64,000 bases of DNA from Chitinophaga pollutisoli (lineage in GTDB: Bacteria; Bacteroidota; Bacteroidia; Chitinophagales; Chitinophagaceae), in assembly GCF_038396755.1 (NCBI RefSeq), contig NZ_CP149822.1:4866001-4930000 (forward strand), read 5' to 3'. How positions within the stretch are numbered: the first letter of the stretch is position 1; the number at the start of each line of letters is the position of its first letter. A program made the position numbers and the translations under genes. The notes under the pieces were generated by a model, which saw nothing but the letters and a program-made list of their open reading frames with translations, did no database searches and had not been told where the DNA came from. Positions 1 to 8,557 of the stretch are shown piece after piece.

Positions 1-55
1 CTGCCATTGCTGCGGAAAGCACGGTGGTGGCGATGGTTTTTTTGATGGTAGACAT
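1..55 (-). CDS. N-terminal fragment of an exported protein
   Basis: Only the first 18 codons are in the window. They read MSTIKKTIATTVLSAAMA, a positively charged start followed by a hydrophobic Ala/Thr-rich stretch, typical of a Sec signal peptide. The rest of the gene lies to the left of the window, so the function cannot be named. The product is most likely periplasmic or secreted. Confidence 0.55.
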   Translation of the reverse strand, partial: MSTIKKTIATTVLSAAMA

Positions 56-256
56 ACTTTTAATTTTTATGGTTTAAATTTTGGAGAGACAAATACTTCA
101 TTTCATGGATGCTGCCCTGTTATTTGCAAGCGGCAAGCCATCATGTAACAAATTGATTAACAATGCCTGACTGGTTATAGTCGGTTTTTTTGTGTCTGGA
201 TATCGTAATTCCACGATGTTAAACCCGGCATTTCGGCAGGAACTAAAACCCATAGT

Positions 257-652
257 ATGTTTACGATTGACCAAATTGAGGAGGCGCATGGCAAAGTGCA
301 ATCCGGCGCTGATTTTCCCGCTTACATCCGTGAGCTGGCGCAACTGGGCGTGAAGCGGTATGAAACCTTCGTTTCCGACGGGCATACCGATTATTACGGT
401 CCACATGATGAGAAATCCGATACCCACGCTTCGCATACGCCATTGGAGGTGGCGCATACGGCAGACGTGGCGGGTTTCAATGAAGCGTTGAAAGTCCATC
501 AGCAGGGGGGCACCAGTTATCCGGAGTTTCTGGCCGATTGCGCGAAGCATGGTGTGGAGAAATGGGAAGTGAAAGTTGACGAAGGAACGTGTACGTATTA
601 TGATAAAACGGGGCGCGTGGTGCTGGAGGAATCCATCCCGCCAGCGGAGTAG
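257..652 (+). CDS. DUF1398 family protein
   Basis: The 131-residue protein starts MFTIDQIEEAHGKVQSGADF and contains two internally similar halves (FPAYIRELAQLGVKRYETFV and YPEFLADCAKHGVEKWEVKV), each followed by a tyrosine-containing segment (DYYG, TYYD). This matches the DUF1398 family of small soluble proteins, which have no assigned biochemical function. There is no signal peptide or membrane segment, so it should be cytoplasmic. It stands alone, with about 200 bp of non-coding DNA upstream separating it from the divergent partial gene at the left edge. Confidence 0.75.
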   Translation: MFTIDQIEEAHGKVQSGADFPAYIRELAQLGVKRYETFVSDGHTDYYGPHDEKSDTHASHTPLEVAHTADVAGFNEALKVHQQGGTSYPEFLADCAKHGVEKWEVKVDEGTCTYYDKTGRVVLEESIPPAE

Positions 653-725
653 CGGCTTGAAAAGTTGGTGATGGAAGATGATGCCGTTTTTGTATTATTG
701 CAATGTCATCATCCAATTCGTCTAC

Positions 726-1589
726 ATGCAAAGAAGAAACTTTATAAAAACGCTGGCGGTCGGCGCGGCAGGCCTGTCTGTTCCCGCATCCCTCCTGGCG
801 CGTTCTGCGGGCCCCCGCGCGCTGGGGCTTCAGTTATATTCCGTACGCGACGCCGTGGCGAAAGATCTCCCCGGCACCCTGGAACGCCTGGCCAAACTGG
901 GCTACACCCGCCTGGAAATCTACGGGTACGACGGGAAATTCTTCGGCAGGAACACCGCCGAATTCAAGAAGATGCTGTCGGGATCGGGCATGCAGGTCAT
1001 CAGCTCGCACCACCTGACGGGACATGGCATGAAAGCGAAAGGCACCTTGCTCGACGGGTGGGACAAAGCCGTGGAAGACCTCCACGCCCTCGGCGCCAAA
1101 TACATGGCCTGCGCCTATCTCTTCCCCGAAGAAAGGACCGGCGAATTCTACGCGAAATTGCCCGATCTGCTGAACAAATCCGCTGAACGCACGAAGGCCG
1201 CGGGTATCCAGTTCGCTTATCACAACCACGATTTCGAGTTCGAAAAATACGGCGACGCCACCTTATACGAACACCTCCTCAAGAAAACAGATCCGCAGCT
1301 CATGAAAATGGAGCTGGATCTCTATTGGGCCGTTAAAGCAGGGCAGGACCCGATCTCCTGGTTCGAAAAATACCCCGGCCGTTTCCCGCTGTGGCATGTA
1401 AAGGACATGGAAAAAGGTTCCGGTGATATTACGGAAGTCGGCAACGGCGCCATCGATTTCGACCGCATCTTCGCCGCGCGGCAGCAGGCAGGCTTGAAGG
1501 AATGGTTCGTGGAGCAGGATGAAAGCAAAGGCGATATTTTCAAAAGCATCGAACAAAGCCATAAATTCCTTGATACAAAAAGCTATTGA
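726..1589 (+). CDS. Tat-exported sugar phosphate isomerase/epimerase (xylose isomerase-like TIM barrel)
   Basis: The start is placed at the ATG giving MQRRNFIKTLAVGAAGLSV, because this is a clear twin-arginine signal (RRNFIKTLA) with a following hydrophobic core; an upstream in-frame start would bury it. The mature part (GLQLYSVRDAV near residue 35) is an AP-endonuclease-2/xylose isomerase-like TIM barrel. Likely metal-binding positions are the Glu in MKMELDLYW, the His and Asp in WHVKDM, and the late Glu in FVEQDES. About 287 residues is the normal family length. The family isomerises or epimerises sugars or cyclitols; the substrate here is unknown. The periplasmic location is inferred from the Tat signal. 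The next gene begins 2 bp after the stop. Confidence 0.8.
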   Translation: MQRRNFIKTLAVGAAGLSVPASLLARSAGPRALGLQLYSVRDAVAKDLPGTLERLAKLGYTRLEIYGYDGKFFGRNTAEFKKMLSGSGMQVISSHHLTGHGMKAKGTLLDGWDKAVEDLHALGAKYMACAYLFPEERTGEFYAKLPDLLNKSAERTKAAGIQFAYHNHDFEFEKYGDATLYEHLLKKTDPQLMKMELDLYWAVKAGQDPISWFEKYPGRFPLWHVKDMEKGSGDITEVGNGAIDFDRIFAARQQAGLKEWFVEQDESKGDIFKSIEQSHKFLDTKSY

Positions 1590-1591
1590 TC

Positions 1592-1889
1592 ATGCCTGAA
1601 AACCCGGAGTACGACGCACTGATTGCATTTGTGGCGGGCACATGGCCGGTTGACCGGGAAGCGCTCCATCGTGATCTGGAAATCGAAAATGATCTGGGCA
1701 TTACGGGGGATGATGGAGAAGAATTCATACTGAGTTGCGAAAGCATTTCATGTAGATATCTCAGGTTTTGAGATAGACCAGTATTTTGCGGCAGAGCCGG
1801 ACTGGTGGCGATCCGAAGTGAAAGCCGCGCCCCGGCGACTTACGATTGGCGATCTTGAGAAAGCCATTCACCAACAAAGATTACTGTAA
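1592..1889 (+). pseudogene. DUF1493 family protein, frameshifted
   Basis: The first frame reads MPENPEYDALIAFVAGTW...GITGDDGEEFILS and then runs into a premature stop at 1769-1771. The +1 frame carries on at once with AKAFHVDISGFEIDQYF and ends LTIGDLEKAIHQQRLL at 1889. The joined 99-residue product matches DUF1493, a family of small acyl-carrier-like or immunity-like proteins of unknown role, over its whole length. The frame changes near 1735, within the bases coding for LSC. Loss of two T (restoring SFAKAF) or gain of one base would both explain it. It begins 2 bp after the isomerase stop, so the two are probably co-transcribed. Confidence 0.65.
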
Positions 1890-1897
1890 ACAAATTC

Positions 1898-1932
1898 ATA
1901 AACCGCATTCGAAAGGATGCGGTTTATCTTTT
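1898..1932 (+). terminator. Rho-independent terminator after the DUF1493 gene
   Basis: An 11-bp perfect stem (ATAAACCGCAT / ATGCGGTTTAT) with an 8-nt loop is followed by CTTTTCC. It begins 9 bp after the DUF1493 stop and fits termination of the isomerase-DUF1493 transcript. Confidence 0.7.
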
Positions 1933-2085
1933 CCCCCTGTATCAATTTCGAAACCTGCATTCAATACTTCCATAAAAATATCCATTGGTGAATTTTTATA
2001 ATAACTAGCAGCAGCCTACATTTCCCCGGATTGTCATTTAACAAAAAAATGAGCACCCGGATGATTTTCGTGTGTAGGAACCATA

Positions 2086-2093
2086 TACATTTG
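2086..2093 (+). promoter_or_regulatory. Possible Bacteroidota -7 element upstream of the methyltransferase
   Basis: TACATTTG fits the Bacteroidota -7 consensus TAnnTTTG and lies 87 bp before the methyltransferase ATG in an otherwise gene-free 290-bp interval. No convincing -33 element was found at the expected spacing, so this is tentative. Confidence 0.3.
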
Positions 2094-2179
2094 CGGCTGT
2101 AATTAACCCCGAACCCCGGAAATTTCAATTTAACCCCAGGCGTGGCAACACGTATTATTTCAAATCAAATTCAAACAGC

Positions 2180-2995
2180 ATGAATCCAAACAAAGCGTTG
2201 TGGGAAAAAGGCGATTTCACGAAAATCGCGGAAAGTATGCGGGAGAGTGGTACTGCACTCGTATCCCGGTTAGGCGTCACCAGAGGCATGAAAGTACTGG
2301 ACCTGGGTTGTGGCGACGGTACCACGGCTATTCCGGAAGCTAAACTGGGCGCGGACGTGTTCGGTGTCGACATCGCGGCCAATCTCGTGGCGGCAGGAAA
2401 GAAGCGCGCCGAGGCCGAAGGCCTCTCCAACATCACGTTCCAGGAAGGCGATGCGATCCAGCTGCAGGGGATCGAAGACCAGCGCTTCGACCTGGCGGTC
2501 AGCATCTTCGGGGCCATGTTCGCCCCCAAACCGCAGGAAGTGGCGAATGAGCTCGTGCGGGTCACCAAGCCCGGCGGCCGCATCGTCATGGGCAACTGGA
2601 TACCGGGAGACCCCACCCTGGTGGCCCAGATCCTCAAAATCAGTTCGGCATACACACCGCCGCCCCCGGAAGGGTTTATAAGCCCGATGCTCTGGGGCGT
2701 GGAAAGCCACGTAACGGAGCGCTTCGGCAACGCCGGTGTGGCTCCGGAAGACGTCCAATTCGAAAAAGACACCTTCCACTTCCGGATCGGCATCTCCCCG
2801 GAGGCATACCTGGAACGCTTCCGCCTTTTCTACGGCCCCACCATGAACGCATACGATGCCGCGGAGAAAGACGGCAGGGCGGAAGCCCTGCAACAAGAAT
2901 TGCTGTCGCTATTCAACAGCAAAAACGAAAGCGGCGACGCCAACACTACGCTCATACCCGCTACTTTCCTGAAAGTGACGGTGAACCGCAGGTAA
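2180..2995 (+). CDS. Class I SAM-dependent methyltransferase
   Basis: This 271-residue cytoplasmic protein has the classical Rossmann methyltransferase core. Motif I is VLDLGCGDGT at residues 39-48, the acidic end of strand beta 2 is in VFGVDIAANLV, motif II-like FQEGDAIQL follows, and the post-core motif is RVTKPGGRIVMGNW. It resembles UbiE/Methyltransf_11-type small-molecule methyltransferases. The substrate cannot be deduced. The C-terminal 90 residues carry an extra helical cap (SPEAYLERFRLFYGP). It appears monocistronic, flanked by a terminator on each side. Confidence 0.85.
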   Translation: MNPNKALWEKGDFTKIAESMRESGTALVSRLGVTRGMKVLDLGCGDGTTAIPEAKLGADVFGVDIAANLVAAGKKRAEAEGLSNITFQEGDAIQLQGIEDQRFDLAVSIFGAMFAPKPQEVANELVRVTKPGGRIVMGNWIPGDPTLVAQILKISSAYTPPPPEGFISPMLWGVESHVTERFGNAGVAPEDVQFEKDTFHFRIGISPEAYLERFRLFYGPTMNAYDAAEKDGRAEALQQELLSLFNSKNESGDANTTLIPATFLKVTVNRR

Positions 2996-3025
2996 ATTAT
3001 TACAGTCTATCCGCCCATCACCCAG

Positions 3026-3050
3026 GCCCCGGTTTCCCAACCGGGGCTTT
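3026..3050 (+). terminator. Rho-independent terminator after the methyltransferase
   Basis: A 9-bp perfect GC-rich stem (GCCCCGGTT / AACCGGGGC) with a 4-nt loop is followed by TTT. It lies 30 bp after the methyltransferase stop. Confidence 0.75.
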
Positions 3051-3124
3051 CGGATTTGCAGGATCGGAATTTTTCTTAATTTTAGTTCGCCAGTTTATCA
3101 ATCAACCAATCCGAATTACCGGAC

Positions 3125-3721
3125 ATGCACGAAATTCCACATAGTGACAGCGAAATGCTGCGCCTGCTCGCCCTGGGCGACGAACAGGCGTTCCAAACGC
3201 TGTTCGAGCGCTACTGGGATGCGGTGTACTCTACCTCGCTGGTCCTCACCAAATCGGCCGCCATCGCTGAAGACATCGCGCAGGACGTATTCACGATTTT
3301 ATGGGAAAAAAGAGCCACCCTCCCGGAAGTCTCGCGGTTGGAGGGCTACCTTTTCATCACCGCCCGCAACCTTATCTATTCCCGGCTCCGTAAACTCGCT
3401 TCGGGAGACGCTTACCGGCAATATGTTCTCCAGTTTCTCCACGAAGGCGGCGCCCAGCAGGCCGACCATGCCGCGGAATTCAGGGAGCTGGAGCAATGCG
3501 TGCTCACTGCCATCCGCCAGTTGCCGCCCCAGCAGCAGCGCGCCTTCACCCTGAGCCGTTTCGAAGGCATGCGCCACGAAGAAATCGCCACCACCATGGG
3601 CGTTTCGCGCATCACCATTAAAAGTTATATCGTCCAGGCGATCGCATCCCTGCGGAAAGCCTTGTCCAACCATCCCTCCGGCGCCATGGGCGCACTTTGG
3701 GCAATGATTTTCTTCTCCTGA
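3125..3721 (+). CDS. ECF RNA polymerase sigma factor (FecI/Bacteroides type), SusCD locus 1
   Basis: A 198-residue sigma-70 family protein. Region 2 is LFERYWDAVYSTSLVLTKSA with the core-binding AEDIAQDVFTILWEKR motif, and region 4 is AIRQLPPQQQRAFTLSRFEG followed by a helix-turn-helix (MRHEEIATTMGVSRITIKSYI). It is followed by a FecR-type anti-sigma factor and a SusC receptor with an N-terminal STN domain. In this known trans-envelope arrangement, ligand binding by the TonB-dependent receptor is relayed through FecR to release the sigma factor, which then transcribes the adjacent susCD genes. That role is inferred from context. The gene starts 78 bp after a terminator, so it probably has its own promoter. 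Confidence 0.92.
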   Translation: MHEIPHSDSEMLRLLALGDEQAFQTLFERYWDAVYSTSLVLTKSAAIAEDIAQDVFTILWEKRATLPEVSRLEGYLFITARNLIYSRLRKLASGDAYRQYVLQFLHEGGAQQADHAAEFRELEQCVLTAIRQLPPQQQRAFTLSRFEGMRHEEIATTMGVSRITIKSYIVQAIASLRKALSNHPSGAMGALWAMIFFS

Positions 3722-3807
3722 AATTTTTTTGATCCCGGCACCTCCTGTTTGCCCGGTTGTGCGTCTTTACCATAACTACCGGCAAATCCGGCACCCTATC
3801 GCACGTT

Positions 3808-4974
3808 ATGGATCAACAGACTTTCAATAACTTATTGCAACGCTACCTCAACGAGGAACTGAGCCAGGAAGAAGCCTCCCGGCTGCTGGACTCGCTGGAG
3901 GATGCATCCATGCGGCAGGAATGGGAACGTGCCGTGGGGGGATTGCTGCGCGACAAATCCGCGCACGGGCAGTCGGACCCCGAAAGGATGGAAGCCGTTC
4001 GCCGGAAAATCATCTCCGGTGCCACGCGCCCCTCGCCGCCACGCTCCCTCACGCGCCGGCTGCGCCCGGTTTGGACCGCGGCGGCGGTTATCGCATTGGC
4101 GGTTACCACTTATTCCTGGTGGCAACCCTTCAATGCTTCCAACGTTGTTGCCGGTGTGGAGGATTCCGTGCTGCAGGTGGTACCTGGCGGCAACAAAGCG
4201 GTACTTTACCTGGCGGGCGGGCAAACCATTACACTCGATACCGCTGGCAATGGCGCCATCGCCAGCCAGGGTAACGTACAGGTCATTAAGCTCGACAGCG
4301 GTCAGCTGGCCTACCAGGGCGGCGGCCAGGCCGGGGAAGTAACGTATAATACGCTCGCCACGCCCCGCGGCGGGCAATTCCGCATCATCCTGCCCGACGG
4401 TTCCTCCGTTTGGCTGAACGCCGCGTCCACGCTGCGCTTCCCGACGGCATTTACCGGCGGCGAAAGGGTGGTGGAACTGAAAGGGGAAGCCTATTTTGAA
4501 ATCGCGAAGAACGCCAAAATGCCTTTCCGGGTGAAAGTGAGGGAAATGTCGGTTCAGGTGCTGGGAACGCATTTTAATGTGATGGCGTACGATGATGAGT
4601 CCAGCATCCGTACCACACTGCTCGAAGGCGCCGTGAAGGTGAACCAGGGAGCGCACACGCTGGAGATGCGCCCTGGGCAGCAGGTAAGCGCCCATCCGGC
4701 GGGTAACATGAGTATCCAGGACGGTGTGGACGTGGAAGAAGTGGTGGCCTGGAAGAATGGGTATTTCCATTTCAACCACGAGTCCCTCCAGGGCGTCATG
4801 CGGCAAATCGGCCGCTGGTACGACGCGGAGATATCCTATGAAGGCGAGATCCCCGACCGGGAATTCGGGGGTAAGATCGCGCGGGGCAGCAGCGTGAAAG
4901 ATGTACTCAAAATATTGGAACTCAGCAACGTCCGCTACAGGATCGAAGGCAAAAAGATCATCGTGACACCATAG
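3808..4974 (+). CDS. FecR-family anti-sigma factor (DUF4974), SusCD locus 1
   Basis: The start is set at MDQQTFNNLLQRYLNEELSQ, because the upstream in-frame extension is low quality and family members begin with this type of helical segment. The 388-residue protein has a cytoplasmic anti-sigma N-terminus of about 85 residues, one membrane helix near 88-105 (VWTAAAVIALAVTTYSWW), a periplasmic FecR domain (TPRGGQFRIILPDGSSVWLNA, GEAYFEI, VLGTHFNV) and a C-terminal DUF4974 domain (FHFNHESLQGVMRQIGRWYDAEI). The last is the part expected to touch the STN domain of the receptor. It follows the sigma gene by 86 bp and precedes susC by 229 bp, an interval with an unusual hairpin. Confidence 0.92.
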   Translation: MDQQTFNNLLQRYLNEELSQEEASRLLDSLEDASMRQEWERAVGGLLRDKSAHGQSDPERMEAVRRKIISGATRPSPPRSLTRRLRPVWTAAAVIALAVTTYSWWQPFNASNVVAGVEDSVLQVVPGGNKAVLYLAGGQTITLDTAGNGAIASQGNVQVIKLDSGQLAYQGGGQAGEVTYNTLATPRGGQFRIILPDGSSVWLNAASTLRFPTAFTGGERVVELKGEAYFEIAKNAKMPFRVKVREMSVQVLGTHFNVMAYDDESSIRTTLLEGAVKVNQGAHTLEMRPGQQVSAHPAGNMSIQDGVDVEEVVAWKNGYFHFNHESLQGVMRQIGRWYDAEISYEGEIPDREFGGKIARGSSVKDVLKILELSNVRYRIEGKKIIVTP

Positions 4975-5067
4975 TAAGTATCATTATTCCATTCCACTAA
5001 AGCTTTATTCTGATTACCGTTATGAAAAGAAAACCGACATGACCTTCCCGTAAAAGGTTGCGCCCAT

Positions 5068-5102
5068 AAAAAAGCCGGACTCCGATGGCAGTCGGATCCG
5101 GC
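5068..5102 (-). terminator. Hairpin between fecR and susC, terminator-like on the minus strand
   Basis: A near-perfect stem (GCCGGACTCCGA / TCGGATCCGGC, one bulged base) with a 6-nt loop is preceded by A6. Read on the minus strand it is a stem followed by U6, a classic intrinsic terminator, yet no minus-strand gene is visible here. On the plus strand it has no U tract, and could act as a stabilising or attenuating structure in the leader of susC. Confidence 0.45.
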
Positions 5103-5203
5103 AATGATGTAAGGGCAAACCATGACAAAATGGATTTCCACGGCATTCCACGACACTGGCCAAGAGCCAGACGGGATTTTTATTACCCTAACAAACCAAA
5201 TTT

Positions 5204-8200
5204 ATGCAAATTAGTGCTATTTGTACGCGGTATTTTACGCGGCGATTGATTTACAAAACGCTGTTGTGTATGAAGTTTTCCGCTATTCTGCTATTGGCCG
5301 CCTGCCTGCAGGTTTCCGCCAAAAGCCTGGCGCAGCAGGTATCGCTCTCGGAGCGCAACGCCTCCATCGAAAAATTGTTCCGTTCCATCGAGAAGCAGAC
5401 GGGTTATGTGTTTTTTTATGATCATCAACTGATCGACAAAACACCCACCATCAACCTGAAAGTGAGCAAAATTCCGCTGGAAGAGGCGGTGGAACTGGTG
5501 TTGAAAGGCCAGCCGCTTTCGTATTCCATCATCGGGAAAAATATTGTGATTAAAGAAAAGCGGTCTGTTTTTTCGCCATACAGCCCGGTGAAAGTGCTCG
5601 TGCAGGATACGATGCTCAACATCACGGGGCGCGTGCTGGATGCCGACGGAACTGCCCTGCCCGGGGCCACCGTGGCCGTGAAGGGCTCCGGCTCGCAGGG
5701 CACGGTAACGGACGCCAACGGATATTTCAAGCTCCGCGTTCCCAGGGGCACCGTTATCGAAGTCACTTACATCGGCTATAAAAGCGACGAAAAAACCGTC
5801 CTGATAGAACAACCGCTCCAATTCACCCTGCAGGCGCAGGCTGCGAGCGCGGACGAATTCGTGGTTGTGGGTTACGGTACCGTCCGTAAAAGTGATCTCA
5901 CGGGCTCTCTCAGCCAGGTGAAGTCCAAGGAAATCAACGCATTCCCTTCCACCAATGTCATGCAGGCGCTGAACGGCCGCGCGGCGGGCGTGAGGGTGAT
6001 CCAGAATGGCGGCTCCCCCGGCGGCGGCGTATCTGTTCGTATCCGCGGCACCAACTCCATCCTCGGTGGTAACGAACCGCTGTATGTGATCGACGGGTTC
6101 CCGTACGACGGCAACCCCACCTTCCTCCAGAACGCCGACATCGAATCGATGGAAATCCTCAAAGACGCATCGTCGACCGCTATCTACGGCTCCCGCGGCG
6201 CCAATGGCGTGGTGATGATCACCACCAAAGGCGGCCGCAAAGGCGATCGTACCACGGTGGACGTGGACGCGGGCTACACCTGGCAGTTCGTCTCCAAAAA
6301 AATGGACCTCATGAACGCCCGCGAATACGCCTTGCTGTACAACGAACAGGCGCGCAACGATAATGTGGCCGAGTATTTCACGCAAGCGCAGATCGACAGC
6401 CTCAGCAAACACCCCGGTACCGACTGGCAGGACCTTGTACTGCGTACAGCGCCGATTTATAATTTCAGCGCTACGGTGAGCGGCGGTTCGGAAAAGACGC
6501 GCTTCTCGCTGTCGGGCTCCGCATTCCTGCAGGATGGTATCGTGAAATCCAGCGACTATAAGCGCTACAACCTCCGCGGCAACATCGAACACGATATCAG
6601 CAAGGTGTTCAGTGTATCGGTAAATACGATCCTAACCCGGCTCAACTCCGCCCGCCAGAACTCTGGCCTGGGCAACCGCGGGAACGACTTGATTTCCGGC
6701 ATGCTCATGGCGCCGCCATCGCTCACACCTTACCTGGCCGACGGCAGCTACCGCCGCCTGAATACGGCTTATCCTTTCATTTCCAACGTGATCATCAACC
6801 CGCTTATTTTCATCAACGAAAGAAGCGATAAAATCCAGGGCGACCGGGTGCTGGCCAATGCCGCACTCACGATCAAGCCGCTGAAAGGCTTGTCTATCCG
6901 CATTTCCGGCGGTATCGACAATCTCAACGACCGTACCGACAAATTCAATAAGATTGAACCGACCACCAATTCTGTAGGCTGGGCGGAAGTGCTCACCTCG
7001 CAGCACACTAGTTTGCTGAACGAGAACGTGGCGACTTACACCAATACTTTCGGCGATCATTCGCTGACGGCCATGGCGGGTTTCACGTACCAGAATAAAA
7101 CGATGACGAGCATGAACGGTTCCGGCACCGGATTCCTCAGCAACATCGTATACACGGGTGATCTTACGGGCGCGCTTACGCCGGGGATTCCTTCTTCCGG
7201 CTATGCGAAATGGGCGCTATTGTCGTATCTCGGCAGGGTGAATTATTCTTATAAAGACAAATATCTGTTGACGGGCAGCATCCGCCGCGATGGTTCTTCC
7301 CGGTATTCAAAAGGCCAGCAGTGGGAGAATTTCCCTTCCGCGGCAATTGCCTGGAAAGCGTCAAACGAGCCGTTTCTGAAACAATCCCGCGCGATCTCCG
7401 ACCTGAAAGTGAGGGCCAGCTGGGGATTGTCGGGTAACCCTTCCATTTCTCCTTACGCCACGCTCCGCCAGCTGGGCTCGCTGAATACGATTTTCGGGGA
7501 TCAGCTGTCTGTAGGATACGCACCCGGTTCCCAGTTGCCCGGCGATCTGCGCTGGGAGGTAACGCGCCAGGTGGATCTGGGTATCGACGCGGGCTTCCTG
7601 AAGAACAGGCTGCACGTAACATTCGACATGTATCACAAGAAAACGCGCGACCTCCTGAACAACGTGAAGCTGCCGGTTTCCATGGGCTATGCTACCACTG
7701 TGCAGAATGTGGGCGAGATCGAGAACAAGGGTTTCGAGTTCGGAGTGGACGCCAATATTTTCGACGGCAGGGAAGTAAACTGGAACCTGAGCGCCAACAT
7801 CGGTTTCAACCGCAACAAGGTGTTGAAATTGTATAATGGACAGGATATCAATGGCACTGCCTTCTATACCGGATCGGTACAGGATTTCGTGAATATCCTG
7901 CGCGAAGGAAAGCCTTTGGGCGTGTTTTATGGTTACAAGGAAGAAGGATACACGGACAATGGCAATCTGAAATATGAAGACATCAACAAAGACGGGCTAA
8001 TTAACGCGAATGACAAAACATTCATCGGCGATCCCAATCCGGACTTCATTTACGGCATTAATTCCGCCACATCCTGGAAGGGATTCGAGCTGACAGTGTT
8101 TCTGCAGGGCTCGCAGGGCAACGACATTTTCAACCTGAACCGCGTGGCCGCGCTGGATCTGGGCATGGGACTCAACCTGCCCCGCGAAGTTTTCGAAAGC

Positions 8201-8533
8201 CACTGGACACCGGAGAACCGCGATGCCAAGTATCCCCGCATTACGCGGACGCTGACGGCGAACATGTCGTCGCGCTTCGTAGAAGACGGATCGTACCTGC
8301 GTTTCCGCAATATCCAGCTGGCCTATAACGTGCCGGTGAACAACGCCGCCAAATGGTTCCGGTCGGCGCAGGTATATGTGAGCGGGCAGAACCTGATCAC
8401 GTTTACGAAATATTCCTGGTACGATCCGGAGGTGAATGCCTACGGAAGCGGCAATTCCATCAACCAGGGCATCGATTATTCCATTTACCCGATGAGCAAA
8501 TCGGTTACGGTAGGCATCCGTTGCGGATTCTGA
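5204..8533 (+). CDS. SusC/RagA-type TonB-dependent outer-membrane receptor with STN domain, locus 1
   Basis: This 1109-residue protein has the full order expected of a signalling SusC: an extended signal peptide whose hydrophobic core is KFSAILLLAACLQVSA (about residues 24-39), an STN domain (ASIEKLFRSIEKQTGYVFFYD to residue about 115), a carboxypeptidase-regulatory-like beta-sandwich (ITGRVLDADGTALPGATVAV), a TonB-box-like segment (DEFVVVGYG), the plug (NAFPSTNVMQALNGRAAGV, PLYVIDGFPY, SIEILKDAS-like motif and SAIYGSRGANGVVMITTK), and a long barrel. It imports an unknown ligand through the outer membrane with its SusD partner. The STN domain lets it signal to the FecR encoded upstream. The distal start was kept because related receptors share this long N-region. 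Confidence 0.92.
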   Translation: MQISAICTRYFTRRLIYKTLLCMKFSAILLLAACLQVSAKSLAQQVSLSERNASIEKLFRSIEKQTGYVFFYDHQLIDKTPTINLKVSKIPLEEAVELVLKGQPLSYSIIGKNIVIKEKRSVFSPYSPVKVLVQDTMLNITGRVLDADGTALPGATVAVKGSGSQGTVTDANGYFKLRVPRGTVIEVTYIGYKSDEKTVLIEQPLQFTLQAQAASADEFVVVGYGTVRKSDLTGSLSQVKSKEINAFPSTNVMQALNGRAAGVRVIQNGGSPGGGVSVRIRGTNSILGGNEPLYVIDGFPYDGNPTFLQNADIESMEILKDASSTAIYGSRGANGVVMITTKGGRKGDRTTVDVDAGYTWQFVSKKMDLMNAREYALLYNEQARNDNVAEYFTQAQIDSLSKHPGTDWQDLVLRTAPIYNFSATVSGGSEKTRFSLSGSAFLQDGIVKSSDYKRYNLRGNIEHDISKVFSVSVNTILTRLNSARQNSGLGNRGNDLISGMLMAPPSLTPYLADGSYRRLNTAYPFISNVIINPLIFINERSDKIQGDRVLANAALTIKPLKGLSIRISGGIDNLNDRTDKFNKIEPTTNSVGWAEVLTSQHTSLLNENVATYTNTFGDHSLTAMAGFTYQNKTMTSMNGSGTGFLSNIVYTGDLTGALTPGIPSSGYAKWALLSYLGRVNYSYKDKYLLTGSIRRDGSSRYSKGQQWENFPSAAIAWKASNEPFLKQSRAISDLKVRASWGLSGNPSISPYATLRQLGSLNTIFGDQLSVGYAPGSQLPGDLRWEVTRQVDLGIDAGFLKNRLHVTFDMYHKKTRDLLNNVKLPVSMGYATTVQNVGEIENKGFEFGVDANIFDGREVNWNLSANIGFNRNKVLKLYNGQDINGTAFYTGSVQDFVNILREGKPLGVFYGYKEEGYTDNGNLKYEDINKDGLINANDKTFIGDPNPDFIYGINSATSWKGFELTVFLQGSQGNDIFNLNRVAALDLGMGLNLPREVFESHWTPENRDAKYPRITRTLTANMSSRFVEDGSYLRFRNIQLAYNVPVNNAAKWFRSAQVYVSGQNLITFTKYSWYDPEVNAYGSGNSINQGIDYSIYPMSKSVTVGIRCGF

Positions 8534-8557
8534 TTCTTCACCATTCAATCCGACATT

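Noticed and set aside
3832..4806. 324-codon minus-strand frame opposite FecR of locus 1
   Set aside because: It is an antisense shadow of a clear FecR/DUF4974 protein.
5291..6592. 433-codon open frame on the minus strand inside SusC of locus 1
   Set aside because: It overlaps the signal, STN and plug regions of an unmistakable SusC; the translation is low-complexity and His/Arg-rich, typical of shadow frames.
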